A stretch of DNA of 63,063 nt from positions 1-63,063 of the forward strand of contig CAAEFE010000121.1 in the NCBI GenBank assembly GCA_900755095.1, written 5' to 3'. The notes beneath the pieces are model-generated. The model made no database searches. It saw only the letters and a list, made by a program, of their open reading frames with translations, and had not been told where the DNA came from. Shown here in pieces: positions 8,954 through 18,700 of this stretch. Made by a program: the position numbers and the translations under genes. This DNA comes from an uncultured Bacteroides sp. (lineage in GTDB: Bacteria; Bacteroidota; Bacteroidia; Bacteroidales; Bacteroidaceae). The first letter of the stretch is position 1. Each line of letters begins with the position of its first letter.

Positions 8954-10747
8954 ATGAAGATAGAAGATAAACTTGTAGCGTCCGTCATCAACGGACTAAA
9001 AGCACTTTACGGTCAGGAAGTCCCTGAGAAGATGGTGCAGTTGCAAAAAACGAAGAAAGAATTTGAAGGACATTTGACGCTGGTGGTGTTCCCTTTTCTG
9101 AAAATGTCAAGAAAAGGACCGGAACAGACAGCGCAGGAAATTGGCGAATATCTGAAGGCGAACGAACCAGCTGTAGCTGCTTTCAATGTAATAAAGGGCT
9201 TTTTGAATCTGACTATTGCATCGGCTACCTGGATTGAGTTGCTGAATGAGATTCAGTCGGATGAAGAGTACGGTCTGGTGAAAGCTACCGAAACTTCTCC
9301 GTTGGTGATGATTGAGTATTCTTCACCGAATACCAACAAGCCGCTTCACTTGGGGCATGTGCGCAACAATCTTTTGGGAAATGCGCTGGCTAACATTGTG
9401 GCTGCAAACGGAAATAAAGTAGTAAAGACGAATATAGTAAACGACCGTGGTATCCATATCTGCAAATCCATGCTGGCATGGAAGAAATACGGAAACGGCG
9501 AAACTCCTGAAAGCACCGGCAAGAAAGGTGATCATCTGGTAGGCGACTACTATGTGTCTTTCGACAAGCATTATAAAGCGGAACTTGCCGAACTGATGGA
9601 AAAAGGCATGACGAAAGAGGAAGCGGAAGCTGCTTCTCCGTTGATGCAGGAAGCCCGCGAAATGCTGGTGAAATGGGAAGCCGGCGATCCGGAAGTACGT
9701 GTCCTGTGGGAGATGATGAACAACTGGGTGTATGCCGGATTTGATGAGACTTACCGGAAGATGGGTGTCGGCTTCGATAAGATATATTATGAATCCAATA
9801 CTTATCTCGAAGGAAAAGAGAAAGTAATGGAAGGACTGGAAAAAGGCTTTTTCTTCAAAAAAGAAGACGGCTCTGTCTGGGCTGACCTGACTGCCGAGGG
9901 GCTGGATCATAAGCTGCTTCTTCGTGGCGATGGAACCTCTGTTTATATGACGCAGGATATTGGTACGGCCAAACTTCGTTTCGCTGATTATCCGATTGAT
10001 AAAATGATTTATGTCGTTGGTAACGAACAGAATTATCACTTCCAGGTACTTTCTATTCTGTTGGATAAACTCGGTTTTGAATGGGGTAAAGGCCTTGTAC
10101 ATTTCTCTTATGGTATGGTAGAATTGCCGGAAGGTAAGATGAAATCTCGTGAAGGAACAGTCGTTGATGCCGATGACCTGATGGAAGAGATGGTATCGAC
10201 TGCAAAAGAAACTTCGCAGGAACTTGGAAAACTGGATGGTCTGACGCAGGAAGAAGCGGATGATATTGCCCGTATTGTCGGTCTGGGTGCTTTGAAGTAC
10301 TTTATTCTCAAAGTAGATGCCCGTAAGAATATGACTTTCAATCCGAAAGAGTCTATTGACTTCAATGGTAATACAGGACCGTTCATTCAATATACATATG
10401 CCCGTATTCAGTCTGTGCTTCGTAAAGCGGCTGAATCCGGAATTGTGATACCTGAACAGATTCCTGCTGGTATCGAGCTGAGCGAGAAGGAAGAAGGACT
10501 GATTCAGATGGTTGCTGACTTTGCGGCAGTTGTAAAACAGGCCGGAGAAGACTACAGTCCGTCTATTATCGCGAATTATACCTATGATTTGGTGAAAGAA
10601 TATAATCAGTTCTACCATGATTTCAGCATTCTGCGTGAAGAGAATGAGGCGGTAAAAGTATTCCGTATTGCTCTGTCTGCCAATGTAGCAAAAGTGGTTC
10701 GTTTAGGAATGGGCTTGTTGGGCATTGAGGTACCTTCCAGAATGTAA
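8954..10747 (+). CDS. argS: Arginine--tRNA ligase
   Basis: This class I aminoacyl-tRNA synthetase charges tRNA-Arg with arginine using ATP. The 597 residues hold an N-terminal additional domain (about 1-110), the HIGH-type motif HLGH (132-135) in PNTNKPLHLGHVRNN, the second signature GKMKSREG (about 393-400, a KMSKS variant) and a C-terminal DALR anticodon-binding domain ending in LGIEVPSRM. The reading frame is open from 8930 with a non-ATG start, but ATG 8954 is the real start because the -7 element lies at 8925-8932. Confidence 0.97.
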   Translation: MKIEDKLVASVINGLKALYGQEVPEKMVQLQKTKKEFEGHLTLVVFPFLKMSRKGPEQTAQEIGEYLKANEPAVAAFNVIKGFLNLTIASATWIELLNEIQSDEEYGLVKATETSPLVMIEYSSPNTNKPLHLGHVRNNLLGNALANIVAANGNKVVKTNIVNDRGIHICKSMLAWKKYGNGETPESTGKKGDHLVGDYYVSFDKHYKAELAELMEKGMTKEEAEAASPLMQEAREMLVKWEAGDPEVRVLWEMMNNWVYAGFDETYRKMGVGFDKIYYESNTYLEGKEKVMEGLEKGFFFKKEDGSVWADLTAEGLDHKLLLRGDGTSVYMTQDIGTAKLRFADYPIDKMIYVVGNEQNYHFQVLSILLDKLGFEWGKGLVHFSYGMVELPEGKMKSREGTVVDADDLMEEMVSTAKETSQELGKLDGLTQEEADDIARIVGLGALKYFILKVDARKNMTFNPKESIDFNGNTGPFIQYTYARIQSVLRKAAESGIVIPEQIPAGIELSEKEEGLIQMVADFAAVVKQAGEDYSPSIIANYTYDLVKEYNQFYHDFSILREENEAVKVFRIALSANVAKVVRLGMGLLGIEVPSRM

Positions 10748-10808
10748 TACCTGCCCTGAACAAAATATATTTATGTGTTCCGGAACGGGACTGGATGTTG
10801 TTGAATAG

Positions 10809-10904
10809 AAAAAGACTGTCCGAAAAGGAATTGTACACTATCTTTAAGAAAGACTTTGGGTAAAGTTAATGATAGGGATTACATACTTTTCAGACAGTCT
10901 TTTT
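10809..10904. repeat. 96-bp MITE-like element with 18/19-bp terminal inverted repeats
   Basis: The left end AAAAAGACTGTCCGAAAAG (10809-10827) and the inverted right end (10886-10904) differ at one base; the internal 58 bases are not symmetric. It fills the gap between argS and the convergent LruC gene, and its T-rich ends would also work as a bidirectional terminator. Size and end structure suggest a short non-autonomous mobile element, but no clear target-site duplication is seen. Confidence 0.45.
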
Positions 10905-10906
10905 TA

Positions 10907-12949
10907 TTATTGGGTAATTACTTTCGAATTATCAGGGTCTTTCCACCAATATGGATTGGAAGCGCCGAAGCTGGATGCCCAGTCACCAAATTTAGGATAC
11001 GCTTCCAAAATGCTTGTCGTTTCTACTGGTACAAGGAAATCGGTACCACGTTTAGTTCCTACACTGATACCGCTAATCTGCAGTCCCGTTGGCATATTCT
11101 CATTATTTACATAATATAATCCCTCATCAGGCCTGGATACATCACTACCTGTGCCGAAATAAGAGAAATTCATTTTACTTGTTGGAGGGAATTTCACAAT
11201 ATGTGCTTCTTTATCACGTCCTGTATTGGCAGAAATGATGATAAAGGGGTTCATATTAAATTTGCTGTATGTTTGTTCCCAAAATTTGTTATTAAAGAAA
11301 GGAGTAAATGCCGTTTCTGTAAATCTTTCTTGGGCGACGTCTATCGTTACAGTAAACGTTTTGTTTATAGCTGCTTTTTGATTGTCAAAAAGGATAATAG
11401 TGGGATAATTTTGACCAGGTTCCCGGTCTTGCCCTTCCATGAATTGTGAGACGATTCCGCCGGATTCTACGGTTATTTTCTTTATATCACTATTTGCTAT
11501 ACCTGTAAGCTGGTAACCAAAACCGTTTTGCCAGTTTGCACCATCATGTTTAGGCACAAATGTATCTATAACTTTTACGACTTTACTTGTGAGAACACTC
11601 TTATAAATTTCGCGCTTATATTCGACAATCATATCATTCATGTCATAATCTCCTTTGGATGGCCAAAAATCTTCAAATGATAATACACCTTTAAAGGAGT
11701 TATAAATCTCTTTGTCATTAATGGATTTGTCTGGGAGTTCTTCTACACCACCAGTCTCAATGGCTGATCCATCTGAGAAATCAAGATAGAATACGGCATC
11801 GCCAAAGTTTCCTTTTCTGGTATTATCTCCTGTCGGTTCAAAGTTGGTTGCATCCTCCATACCAAATGCAACGACTTCTCCTGATTTGTTCTTTAGGGCA
11901 ATGGTACGGTGTTCTTTGCTCTTATTCAGGTCACGAATAGAATAGAAAGTACGTTTATTATTCATAATCTCCTTTGTGCCTTGGTTGTAGGAAGACTCAA
12001 TAAGAAACCATGCTATGCTTACTCCCGCAGGGAACTCGTTCACGAACTTTGTGCCATCCCAATATTTCAGTTCTACTCTGTCGCCGGTATACATACTACC
12101 TGCTGTACTGCTGGAATTACACACGGCAGTCGATATGCGCGGATAGGCAATGATCGGTGTAACTTGACTTATATCAGTCGGCTTTTGATCGGTAGGGTAG
12201 GTGAAATAACCGACTGTATTTTGCTTGGTACCTGTACTGCTGAGCATAACCAGTCCGATTTCTGTTGGTTTCTTAACATTGATTTCTATATTTACATTCT
12301 CATCTATATATTCAGGATAATAATCTTCCATCGCTGCACTTCCACCCGGCTTAATAAAAACTTCACGGATATTATACATGAGCTGCCCATCTATTTCCGT
12401 TGGAGTAGAAGAAAGATAAGTAGGACATCCTATCTCATTCCATTCACCTAAAACCTGGAAACCTTCCGGATATTTGTAGCCGCTATTGGTAACCCCTCTA
12501 CTCGTACCCTTCGCATTTCTTTTACTTTGTATAAAAGCTTTCTGATCAAAAGATACTTTTCCGTTTGTAATTTGTAGCTGAATCGGGCTGACAGTTCCAA
12601 GATAGTCTGAATAAAGGTAAAGTTCTGTAAGATAAGACGGAATAGATATGAAATCATTAAAGATTCCTTTTTTATCCGTAGCCCCGCGATAGACAGGCTC
12701 TTCTTTTGTCTTGATAATGCTTCCATCCTTATCTTCCGATAGCGGATTTTCGGCATATAACTCAAAAACAACCTGATAATTTAAACCATAGTTTAAATCA
12801 ACTGTGCAACTAGAGGATGTTGTAAAGCCAAAATATTCATCTGCAGTTTTTTCTTCTGGAGCCTGATATAAGTCCTTTTCCATACAACCGGCTAACGAGA
12901 GTGCGCATAGTACCCCCATTGAGAGAGATTTGAAATTGTTTGTTTGCAT
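10907..12949 (-). CDS. LruC-domain lipoprotein, probably surface exposed
   Basis: The signal peptide ends in the lipobox LAGC (Cys22), so this is a lipoprotein. The 680-residue chain is mostly beta-structured. From about residue 420 it carries a LruC domain, recognisable by VLSFEDFWPSKGDYDMNDMI (the Asp/Asn-rich turn may bind calcium) followed by the long C-terminal half. LruC proteins are widespread in Bacteroidetes and Leptospira, and their function is not established. The gene stands alone, with its own promoter (12981-13011), and converges on argS. Confidence 0.8.
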   Translation of the reverse strand: MQTNNFKSLSMGVLCALSLAGCMEKDLYQAPEEKTADEYFGFTTSSSCTVDLNYGLNYQVVFELYAENPLSEDKDGSIIKTKEEPVYRGATDKKGIFNDFISIPSYLTELYLYSDYLGTVSPIQLQITNGKVSFDQKAFIQSKRNAKGTSRGVTNSGYKYPEGFQVLGEWNEIGCPTYLSSTPTEIDGQLMYNIREVFIKPGGSAAMEDYYPEYIDENVNIEINVKKPTEIGLVMLSSTGTKQNTVGYFTYPTDQKPTDISQVTPIIAYPRISTAVCNSSSTAGSMYTGDRVELKYWDGTKFVNEFPAGVSIAWFLIESSYNQGTKEIMNNKRTFYSIRDLNKSKEHRTIALKNKSGEVVAFGMEDATNFEPTGDNTRKGNFGDAVFYLDFSDGSAIETGGVEELPDKSINDKEIYNSFKGVLSFEDFWPSKGDYDMNDMIVEYKREIYKSVLTSKVVKVIDTFVPKHDGANWQNGFGYQLTGIANSDIKKITVESGGIVSQFMEGQDREPGQNYPTIILFDNQKAAINKTFTVTIDVAQERFTETAFTPFFNNKFWEQTYSKFNMNPFIIISANTGRDKEAHIVKFPPTSKMNFSYFGTGSDVSRPDEGLYYVNNENMPTGLQISGISVGTKRGTDFLVPVETTSILEAYPKFGDWASSFGASNPYWWKDPDNSKVITQ

Positions 12950-12980
12950 AACTGTGTTCTGATAATTTGATTGTGACCCG

Positions 12981-13011
12981 CAAATGTATGTATTTAATAT
13001 ATCAAAACAAA
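12981..13011 (-). promoter_or_regulatory. Promoter of the LruC-domain gene
   Basis: On the minus strand: TTTG (13011-13008), a 19-base spacer, TACATTTG (12988-12981). This is a complete consensus promoter with a leader of about 25 bases. Confidence 0.75.
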
Positions 13012-13065
13012 GAGTTTGGAAATAAATCGTTTAAAAAGAAATATATAGCATGGTAAATACAACAA

Positions 13066-13101
13066 AAGTCCGGTAACCAGTTGATATAGGTTACCGGACT
13101 T
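13066..13101 (-). terminator. Terminator after topA
   Basis: A 13-bp perfect inverted repeat, AAGTCCGGTAACC (13066-13078) against 13089-13101, is followed on the minus strand by a short T-run. It lies 23 bases past the topA stop. Confidence 0.85.
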
Positions 13102-13124
13102 TGATGTCTCATTGAATGCAAATA

Positions 13125-15473
13125 TTATTTCTTTTTTGCGGTTCGTTTACCTTTGGCAGAAGTGCCAGGACCTTTCTCATCTTGTATTTTGACTAACTCC
13201 AGGCAACTCTTCAAACTTAGATCCTGAGGAACAATGTCTTTAGGGATCTTGTAATTATTGCCTTTGTATGCAATGTAAGGTCCGTACCGACCATTCAGAA
13301 TCTCCAGTTCCGGTTCTTCATCAAACTTCTTGATATGGCGTTCTGCTTCTTTCGCCCGTTTTTCCAGAATCAGCTGCTCTGCTTCTTCCAGAGTAACTTT
13401 CATCGGATCAAGTGTTTTCGGCAGTGATACATAGACCTTGTTATGCTGGATGTAAGGTCCGAAGCGGCCTACACCTACACTGACAGTCTTTCCTTCATAC
13501 TCACCTAAAGTACGTGGTAGCTTAAACAGTTCCAGTGCTTCTTCCAGGGTAATGGTCTCCATGGACTGCCCTTTCTTCATCTGGGCAAAACGAGGCTTCT
13601 CTTCATCATCCGCGGCACCGATCTGTACTACAGGACCGAAACGACCGATTTTCACAGAGACAGGCTTGCCTGTTCCCGGTTCTTCTCCCAGCATACGTTC
13701 GCCGACTTTATGTTCTGTCTTTATAGATAATGTCTTTTCTACTGCCGGATGGAACTGATCATAGAAAGTCTTCATGATAGAAGTCCATTTAACTTCTCCT
13801 TCCGCTATTTCGTCAAATTCCTTTTCTACACTGGCAGTAAAGTTGTAATCCAGAATATCCGGGAAGTATTCGGTAAGGAAGTCATTTACCACAGTTCCTG
13901 TATCTGTAGGAAAGAGTTTCGACTTTTCTGCTCCCGTCACTTCATTGTGACTTTCATCTTTAATCTGATTGTCTTTCAGTGTCAGCACATTAAATGTACG
14001 TTCTTCACCGTCTTTATTTCCTTTTTCCACATATTCGCGTTGCTGAATAGTAGAAATTGTAGGAGCGTATGTGGACGGACGACCGATGCCCAACTCTTCC
14101 AGTTTGCGTACAAGGCTTGCTTCCGTATAGCGTGGCGGGCGTTGAGTGAAACGTTCAGTGGCAACGATAGGTCCATATTCCAGTTTCTGGCCTTTCTTTA
14201 AAGGAGGCAACAGACGGCTTTCGTCTTCCTGTTCATTCTCATCGTCATAAGACTCACGGTATACACGCAGGAAACCGTCGAACTTGATAACTTCGCCGAT
14301 AGCAGTGAATACATCACCGCTTTTGCTTATAGAGATGGTAGCAGTAGTCTTTTCCAGTTCCGCATCCGCCATTTGTGATGCGATGGTGCGCTTCCAGATC
14401 AGATCGTACAGTTTCTTTTCCTGTGCCGTGCCCTCCACGGATTGATTTTCCATGTAAGTCGGACGAATGGCTTCGTGCGCTTCCTGTGCTCCTTTCGTCT
14501 TTGTTTCAAAGTGGCGCGGATGTATATAGCGTTCCCCCATCATCTGTATGATAGCGTCTTTGCTGCTGGCTGTTGCATATTCCGACAGGTTGACGGAGTC
14601 CGTACGCATATAAGTGATAAATCCGGATTCGTACAAACGTTGTGCGATCATCATCGTTTGTGCTACGGTATATCCCAGTTTGCGTGCCGCTTCCTGTTGC
14701 AGGGTGGAAGTTGTGAATGGAGCCGGCGGTGTTTTCTTTACCGGACGGGTGGTTATATCTTCAATCGTAAAAGTCGCTCCCTTACATGCGTCAAGGAATG
14801 CTTTTGCTTCTTCTTTCGTTTTGATACGGCGTGATAGTTCCGCTTTCATTTCTACCAGCTTGCCGTCTGTATCGGGAACCAGGAATATGGCAATAACCCG
14901 GTAAGCGGCTTCTGATTTGAACGCATGAATTTCGCGTTCACGTTCTACAATCAGGCGGACAGCTACCGACTGTACGCGTCCTGCCGACAGAGATGGTTTA
15001 ACTTTTCTCCAAAGTACAGGAGACAATTCAAAACCTACAATTCTATCCAGGATTCGTCGTGCCTGCTGTGCATTTACGAGGTTGAGGTCGATATTGCGTG
15101 GTTGCTCGATTGCTTTTAAAATAGCACCTTTGGTAATTTCGTGAAATACGATTCGCTTTGTGTTTTCCGGTTTTAGTTTTAATACTTCATACAGATGCCA
15201 GGCAATAGCTTCTCCCTCGCGGTCCTCATCGGATGCGAGCCATACGGTTTCTGCCTCTTTAGCTTCTGCTTTCAGCGTGCTGACCAAAGCCTTTTTGTCT
15301 GCCGGAATTTCATAATCGGGTTTAAAATTCTTATCTACGTCGATACTGAATTCTTTCTTCTTCAGATCACGTATATGTCCGTAACTAGAAAGGACTTTGA
15401 AATCTTTCCCGAGAAATTTTTCAATCGTTTTTGCTTTTGCCGGAGACTCGACAATGACAAGGTTTTTTTGCAT
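13125..15473 (-). CDS. topA: DNA topoisomerase I (type IA)
   Basis: Relaxes negative supercoils by transient single-strand breaks. An N-terminal TOPRIM domain starts at MQKNLVIVESPAKAKTIEKF and includes the DEDREGEAIAW metal-binding motif. The active-site Tyr is in GFITYMRTDSVNLS (about residues 280-295). The C-terminal third has three glycine-rich repeats (KIGRFGPVVQ, VGVGRFGPYIQ, LNGRYGPYIAY) in place of the zinc fingers of E. coli TopA, and a Lys-rich tail (KGKRTAKKK). I chose the ATG at 15473; the frame is open 45 bases further, but a -7 element at 15516-15523 would start transcription near 15509. Product 782 aa. Confidence 0.96.
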   Translation of the reverse strand: MQKNLVIVESPAKAKTIEKFLGKDFKVLSSYGHIRDLKKKEFSIDVDKNFKPDYEIPADKKALVSTLKAEAKEAETVWLASDEDREGEAIAWHLYEVLKLKPENTKRIVFHEITKGAILKAIEQPRNIDLNLVNAQQARRILDRIVGFELSPVLWRKVKPSLSAGRVQSVAVRLIVEREREIHAFKSEAAYRVIAIFLVPDTDGKLVEMKAELSRRIKTKEEAKAFLDACKGATFTIEDITTRPVKKTPPAPFTTSTLQQEAARKLGYTVAQTMMIAQRLYESGFITYMRTDSVNLSEYATASSKDAIIQMMGERYIHPRHFETKTKGAQEAHEAIRPTYMENQSVEGTAQEKKLYDLIWKRTIASQMADAELEKTTATISISKSGDVFTAIGEVIKFDGFLRVYRESYDDENEQEDESRLLPPLKKGQKLEYGPIVATERFTQRPPRYTEASLVRKLEELGIGRPSTYAPTISTIQQREYVEKGNKDGEERTFNVLTLKDNQIKDESHNEVTGAEKSKLFPTDTGTVVNDFLTEYFPDILDYNFTASVEKEFDEIAEGEVKWTSIMKTFYDQFHPAVEKTLSIKTEHKVGERMLGEEPGTGKPVSVKIGRFGPVVQIGAADDEEKPRFAQMKKGQSMETITLEEALELFKLPRTLGEYEGKTVSVGVGRFGPYIQHNKVYVSLPKTLDPMKVTLEEAEQLILEKRAKEAERHIKKFDEEPELEILNGRYGPYIAYKGNNYKIPKDIVPQDLSLKSCLELVKIQDEKGPGTSAKGKRTAKKK

Positions 15474-15515
15474 AATTCTTTCTTTTATAATGGCTTGTAC
15501 CATAATATTTCGGGG

Positions 15516-15523
15516 CAAAAGTA
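15516..15523 (-). promoter_or_regulatory. Probable -7 element of topA
   Basis: Minus strand TACTTTTG matches TAnnTTTG. The leader to ATG 15473 would be about 36 bases. No clear -33 element. Confidence 0.45.
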
Positions 15524-15731
15524 AAAAAAAAGATTCGCCCTACCTTATAATATAAGGAGAAACTAATATTTTTTTGGAAAAAAATAGGTTTTGAGTAAAT
15601 CTGCATTTCTTTTGTATGTGCAAGTATTATTAAAGAAATGTTCTATAATTAAGGGGAAATTAATATAAAACAGTTTTATTTAAATAGAATTTCCTATATT
15701 TACACCTTTGTACAGTATTATGTGGCTATTT

Positions 15732-18700
15732 ATGAGAAAGATTCTATTTAAAATATATCTATTGTTTTTCTTTGTAGGTATTGCACAACCTATATTGAGC
15801 CAGTCTCCTTATTATTATTACAAACAACTCGGAATAAAGGAAGGACTCTCACAGTCGAAAGTACAATGTGTTCTGAATGATCATCGGGGGTATCTTTGGA
15901 TTGGTACGGAATCCGGTTTGAATTGTTATGACCGTGACCATCTGAAGCAATATCTGCATCGGCCGGGAGATGAAAGAACGCTCCCTTCCAACAATATCAC
16001 TTTTATCGCCGAGGACTCTTTATGCAATCTATGGGTAGCTACGATGAATGGCATTTGCCTTTACGACAGAGGGAGTGATAGTTTCAGAACTTTATCGAAT
16101 AATGGTAAACCGATCTATGTTGCTTCCTATTTATTGGTTGAAGGAGGAATCTTACTGGGAGGATCAGGAGCTATATACAAATATGTCTATGCCACTAATA
16201 AGCTGGAACCTTTGTATTATGCGCAAGACCCTGTTTATTACAATCCCTTTTGGCAGATGATACGTTATGATGAAGAGAATATCCTGCTCAATTCACGTTG
16301 GCACGGCATATATTCCTTTAATATGAAGACGTATGAAGTGAAGAAAATAGAGTCGTTTACAGAAAATAACTATACCAGTATCTATCTGGACTCCTACAAG
16401 CGTCTGTGGGTAAGTGTTTATGGTAACGGACTGTATTGCTATCAGGGAGACCAGTTGATAAAACACTTTACGGCGTCAAATTCTCCTTTGACGTATGATG
16501 TCATTCATGATATCATGGAGAGAGATAATCAGCTTTGGGTAGCCACTGATGGTGGTGGAATCAATATAATCTCTTTAGATGATTTCTCATTTACTAATAT
16601 TCAACAAAAACAGGATGATGTTCATTCCTTTCCAGCCAATACTATATACCGCCTCTATCTGGACCCGGCCAATAATATGTGGGCAGGCAGTATCAGAAGA
16701 GGGTTGATTGGTATAAAGAATGTGTATGCCTGTTCTTATCAGAACGTTCCTTTTGGCAATCTGTACGGATTAAGCAACCAGACTATTAATAGTTTCTTTC
16801 AGGATAGTGACGGAATAGTCTGGGTGGGAACTGATGGGGGAGGTATCAACCGGTTTGATCCGGTATCGGGTACCTTCAAACATTATCCTGCCACCAAATA
16901 TGAGAAAGTTGTTTCCATTGTGGAATATACTCCTGACGAACTGTTGTTCTTCTCCTTTAATAAAGGACTCTTTATCTTTCATAAGCAAACGGGACAGATA
17001 CGTCCCTTTGTGCTGATTGACAAGGAAATGAATGATCAGACCTGTATCAATGGTTTTTCTGTCAATATCCAGCGGATAACGAAGACTAAAATTCTTTTCA
17101 GTGCCCAGCATATTTTTATATATGATATGGTCACCCGTAAGTTTGATATAGTGGCTACTATGGGAGAAGAGTACGAGCGTCATTCTCCACTGATAATAGC
17201 TACGAAAGGTGCAAAGACATACCTTTCCGATCTGAAGAATATTTGTGAGTATGATTCTTCGGAAGGGACTTTCCGGACGATTTATCAAGGACAATACACT
17301 ATCAATGACGCCTCTATGGATCAGGATGGTATTTTTTGGCTGGCTTCTACCGAAGGTTTGGTACGTTATGATCCACGGACAGGGAAGAGTGAACTGATAA
17401 ATACAAGCCTGTTTCAGGATGTAGCTTCTGTTGTTGCCGATAATCAATATCGAATCTGGATAGGAACGAGACGTCATTTATTTGTTTATTCTTCCCGTAC
17501 CCATAATTTTACTACCTTGGAGGAGGTAGATGGAGTCTTGCCTAACGAATACATCTTTCATGCTACTCTTCTGGCCAAAAACGGAGATGTTTTTGTCGGT
17601 GGAACTACAGGCATGACGGTGATAAACTCTGCCGTTCATTTTGATACAGATGAGGATTATACGGTCGAACTGCTGGATGTATTATTAAACGGTCTGCCTG
17701 TCTCGTTATCCGAAGAGCCGCAGGAAGCGGCTGAAACAATTCAGATTCCCTGGAACTTTTCTTCCCTGCAACTGAAAGTTCTGCTGAATGAAAGCGATGT
17801 GTTCCGCAAGAATTTCTTTCGTTTCAATATAGAGGGGCTCGATCAGGAATTGGCGAGTTCCAATTCAAACTCTTTGGTTATCAATTATCTGCCGATAGGG
17901 GAGTATACGATTACCGCTTCTTATTATACCCGTGACGGAGGGTGGAGTATGAAACAACCCATTCTGCATGTTGTGGTTACTCCGCCTTGGTGGAAGACCG
18001 GCTGGTTCTATATGGGATTATATATATTGTTGGGAGCAGTGGCTTATAGCATTGTCTACTACTTCTATCGCAAGAAGAAAGCCAAACAGAAACGGGAGAT
18101 TATGCGTCTGAAAAATAAGATGTATGAAGAAAAGATTAATTTCCTGACGAATATCAGTCATGAACTTCGCACTCCTCTTACACTGATTTGCGCACCATTA
18201 AAGCGTATTATCAATCAGGAGTCGGACAAGCAGGATGTGGAAAAGTTGTTGGTCCCGATCTATAAGCAGGCATACCAGATGAAGAGTATCATCGATATGG
18301 TACTCGATGTAAGGAAGCTGGAAGAAGGAAAAGATATGCTGCATATTCTGCCGCATCCTTTGAATGAGTGGGTGCGCTCTGTCGGAGATAAGTTCATCAG
18401 CGAGTTTCATGTGAAAGGTATCAGACTCGAATATGAGTTGGACGAACAGATAAAAGAGGTACCATTCGATCAGAATAAGTGCGAGTTCGTTCTTTCCAAC
18501 TTCCTGATGAATGCGTTGAAGTTTAGCGAATCGGGTACCACTACTACACTGATTACCACCTTGTCACAAGAGAAAGACTGGGTTCGGATCTCTGTCAGGG
18601 ATGAAGGGATGGGACTGAATATGGTAGACACAGACTCTCTTTTCTCCAGTTTCTATCAGGGGGGACATGAAAAAGGAGGAAGCGGCATCGGATTATCCTA

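Noticed and set aside
9323..10618. A 431-codon frame antisense to argS
   Set aside because: Long only because codon use in argS leaves the opposite frame open. The product is His/Phe/Ile-rich with no domain, and argS is unmistakable.
15474..15518. Upstream extension of topA
   Set aside because: The family begins at the TOPRIM residues right after MQKNLVIVESPAK, and the predicted transcript starts near 15509.
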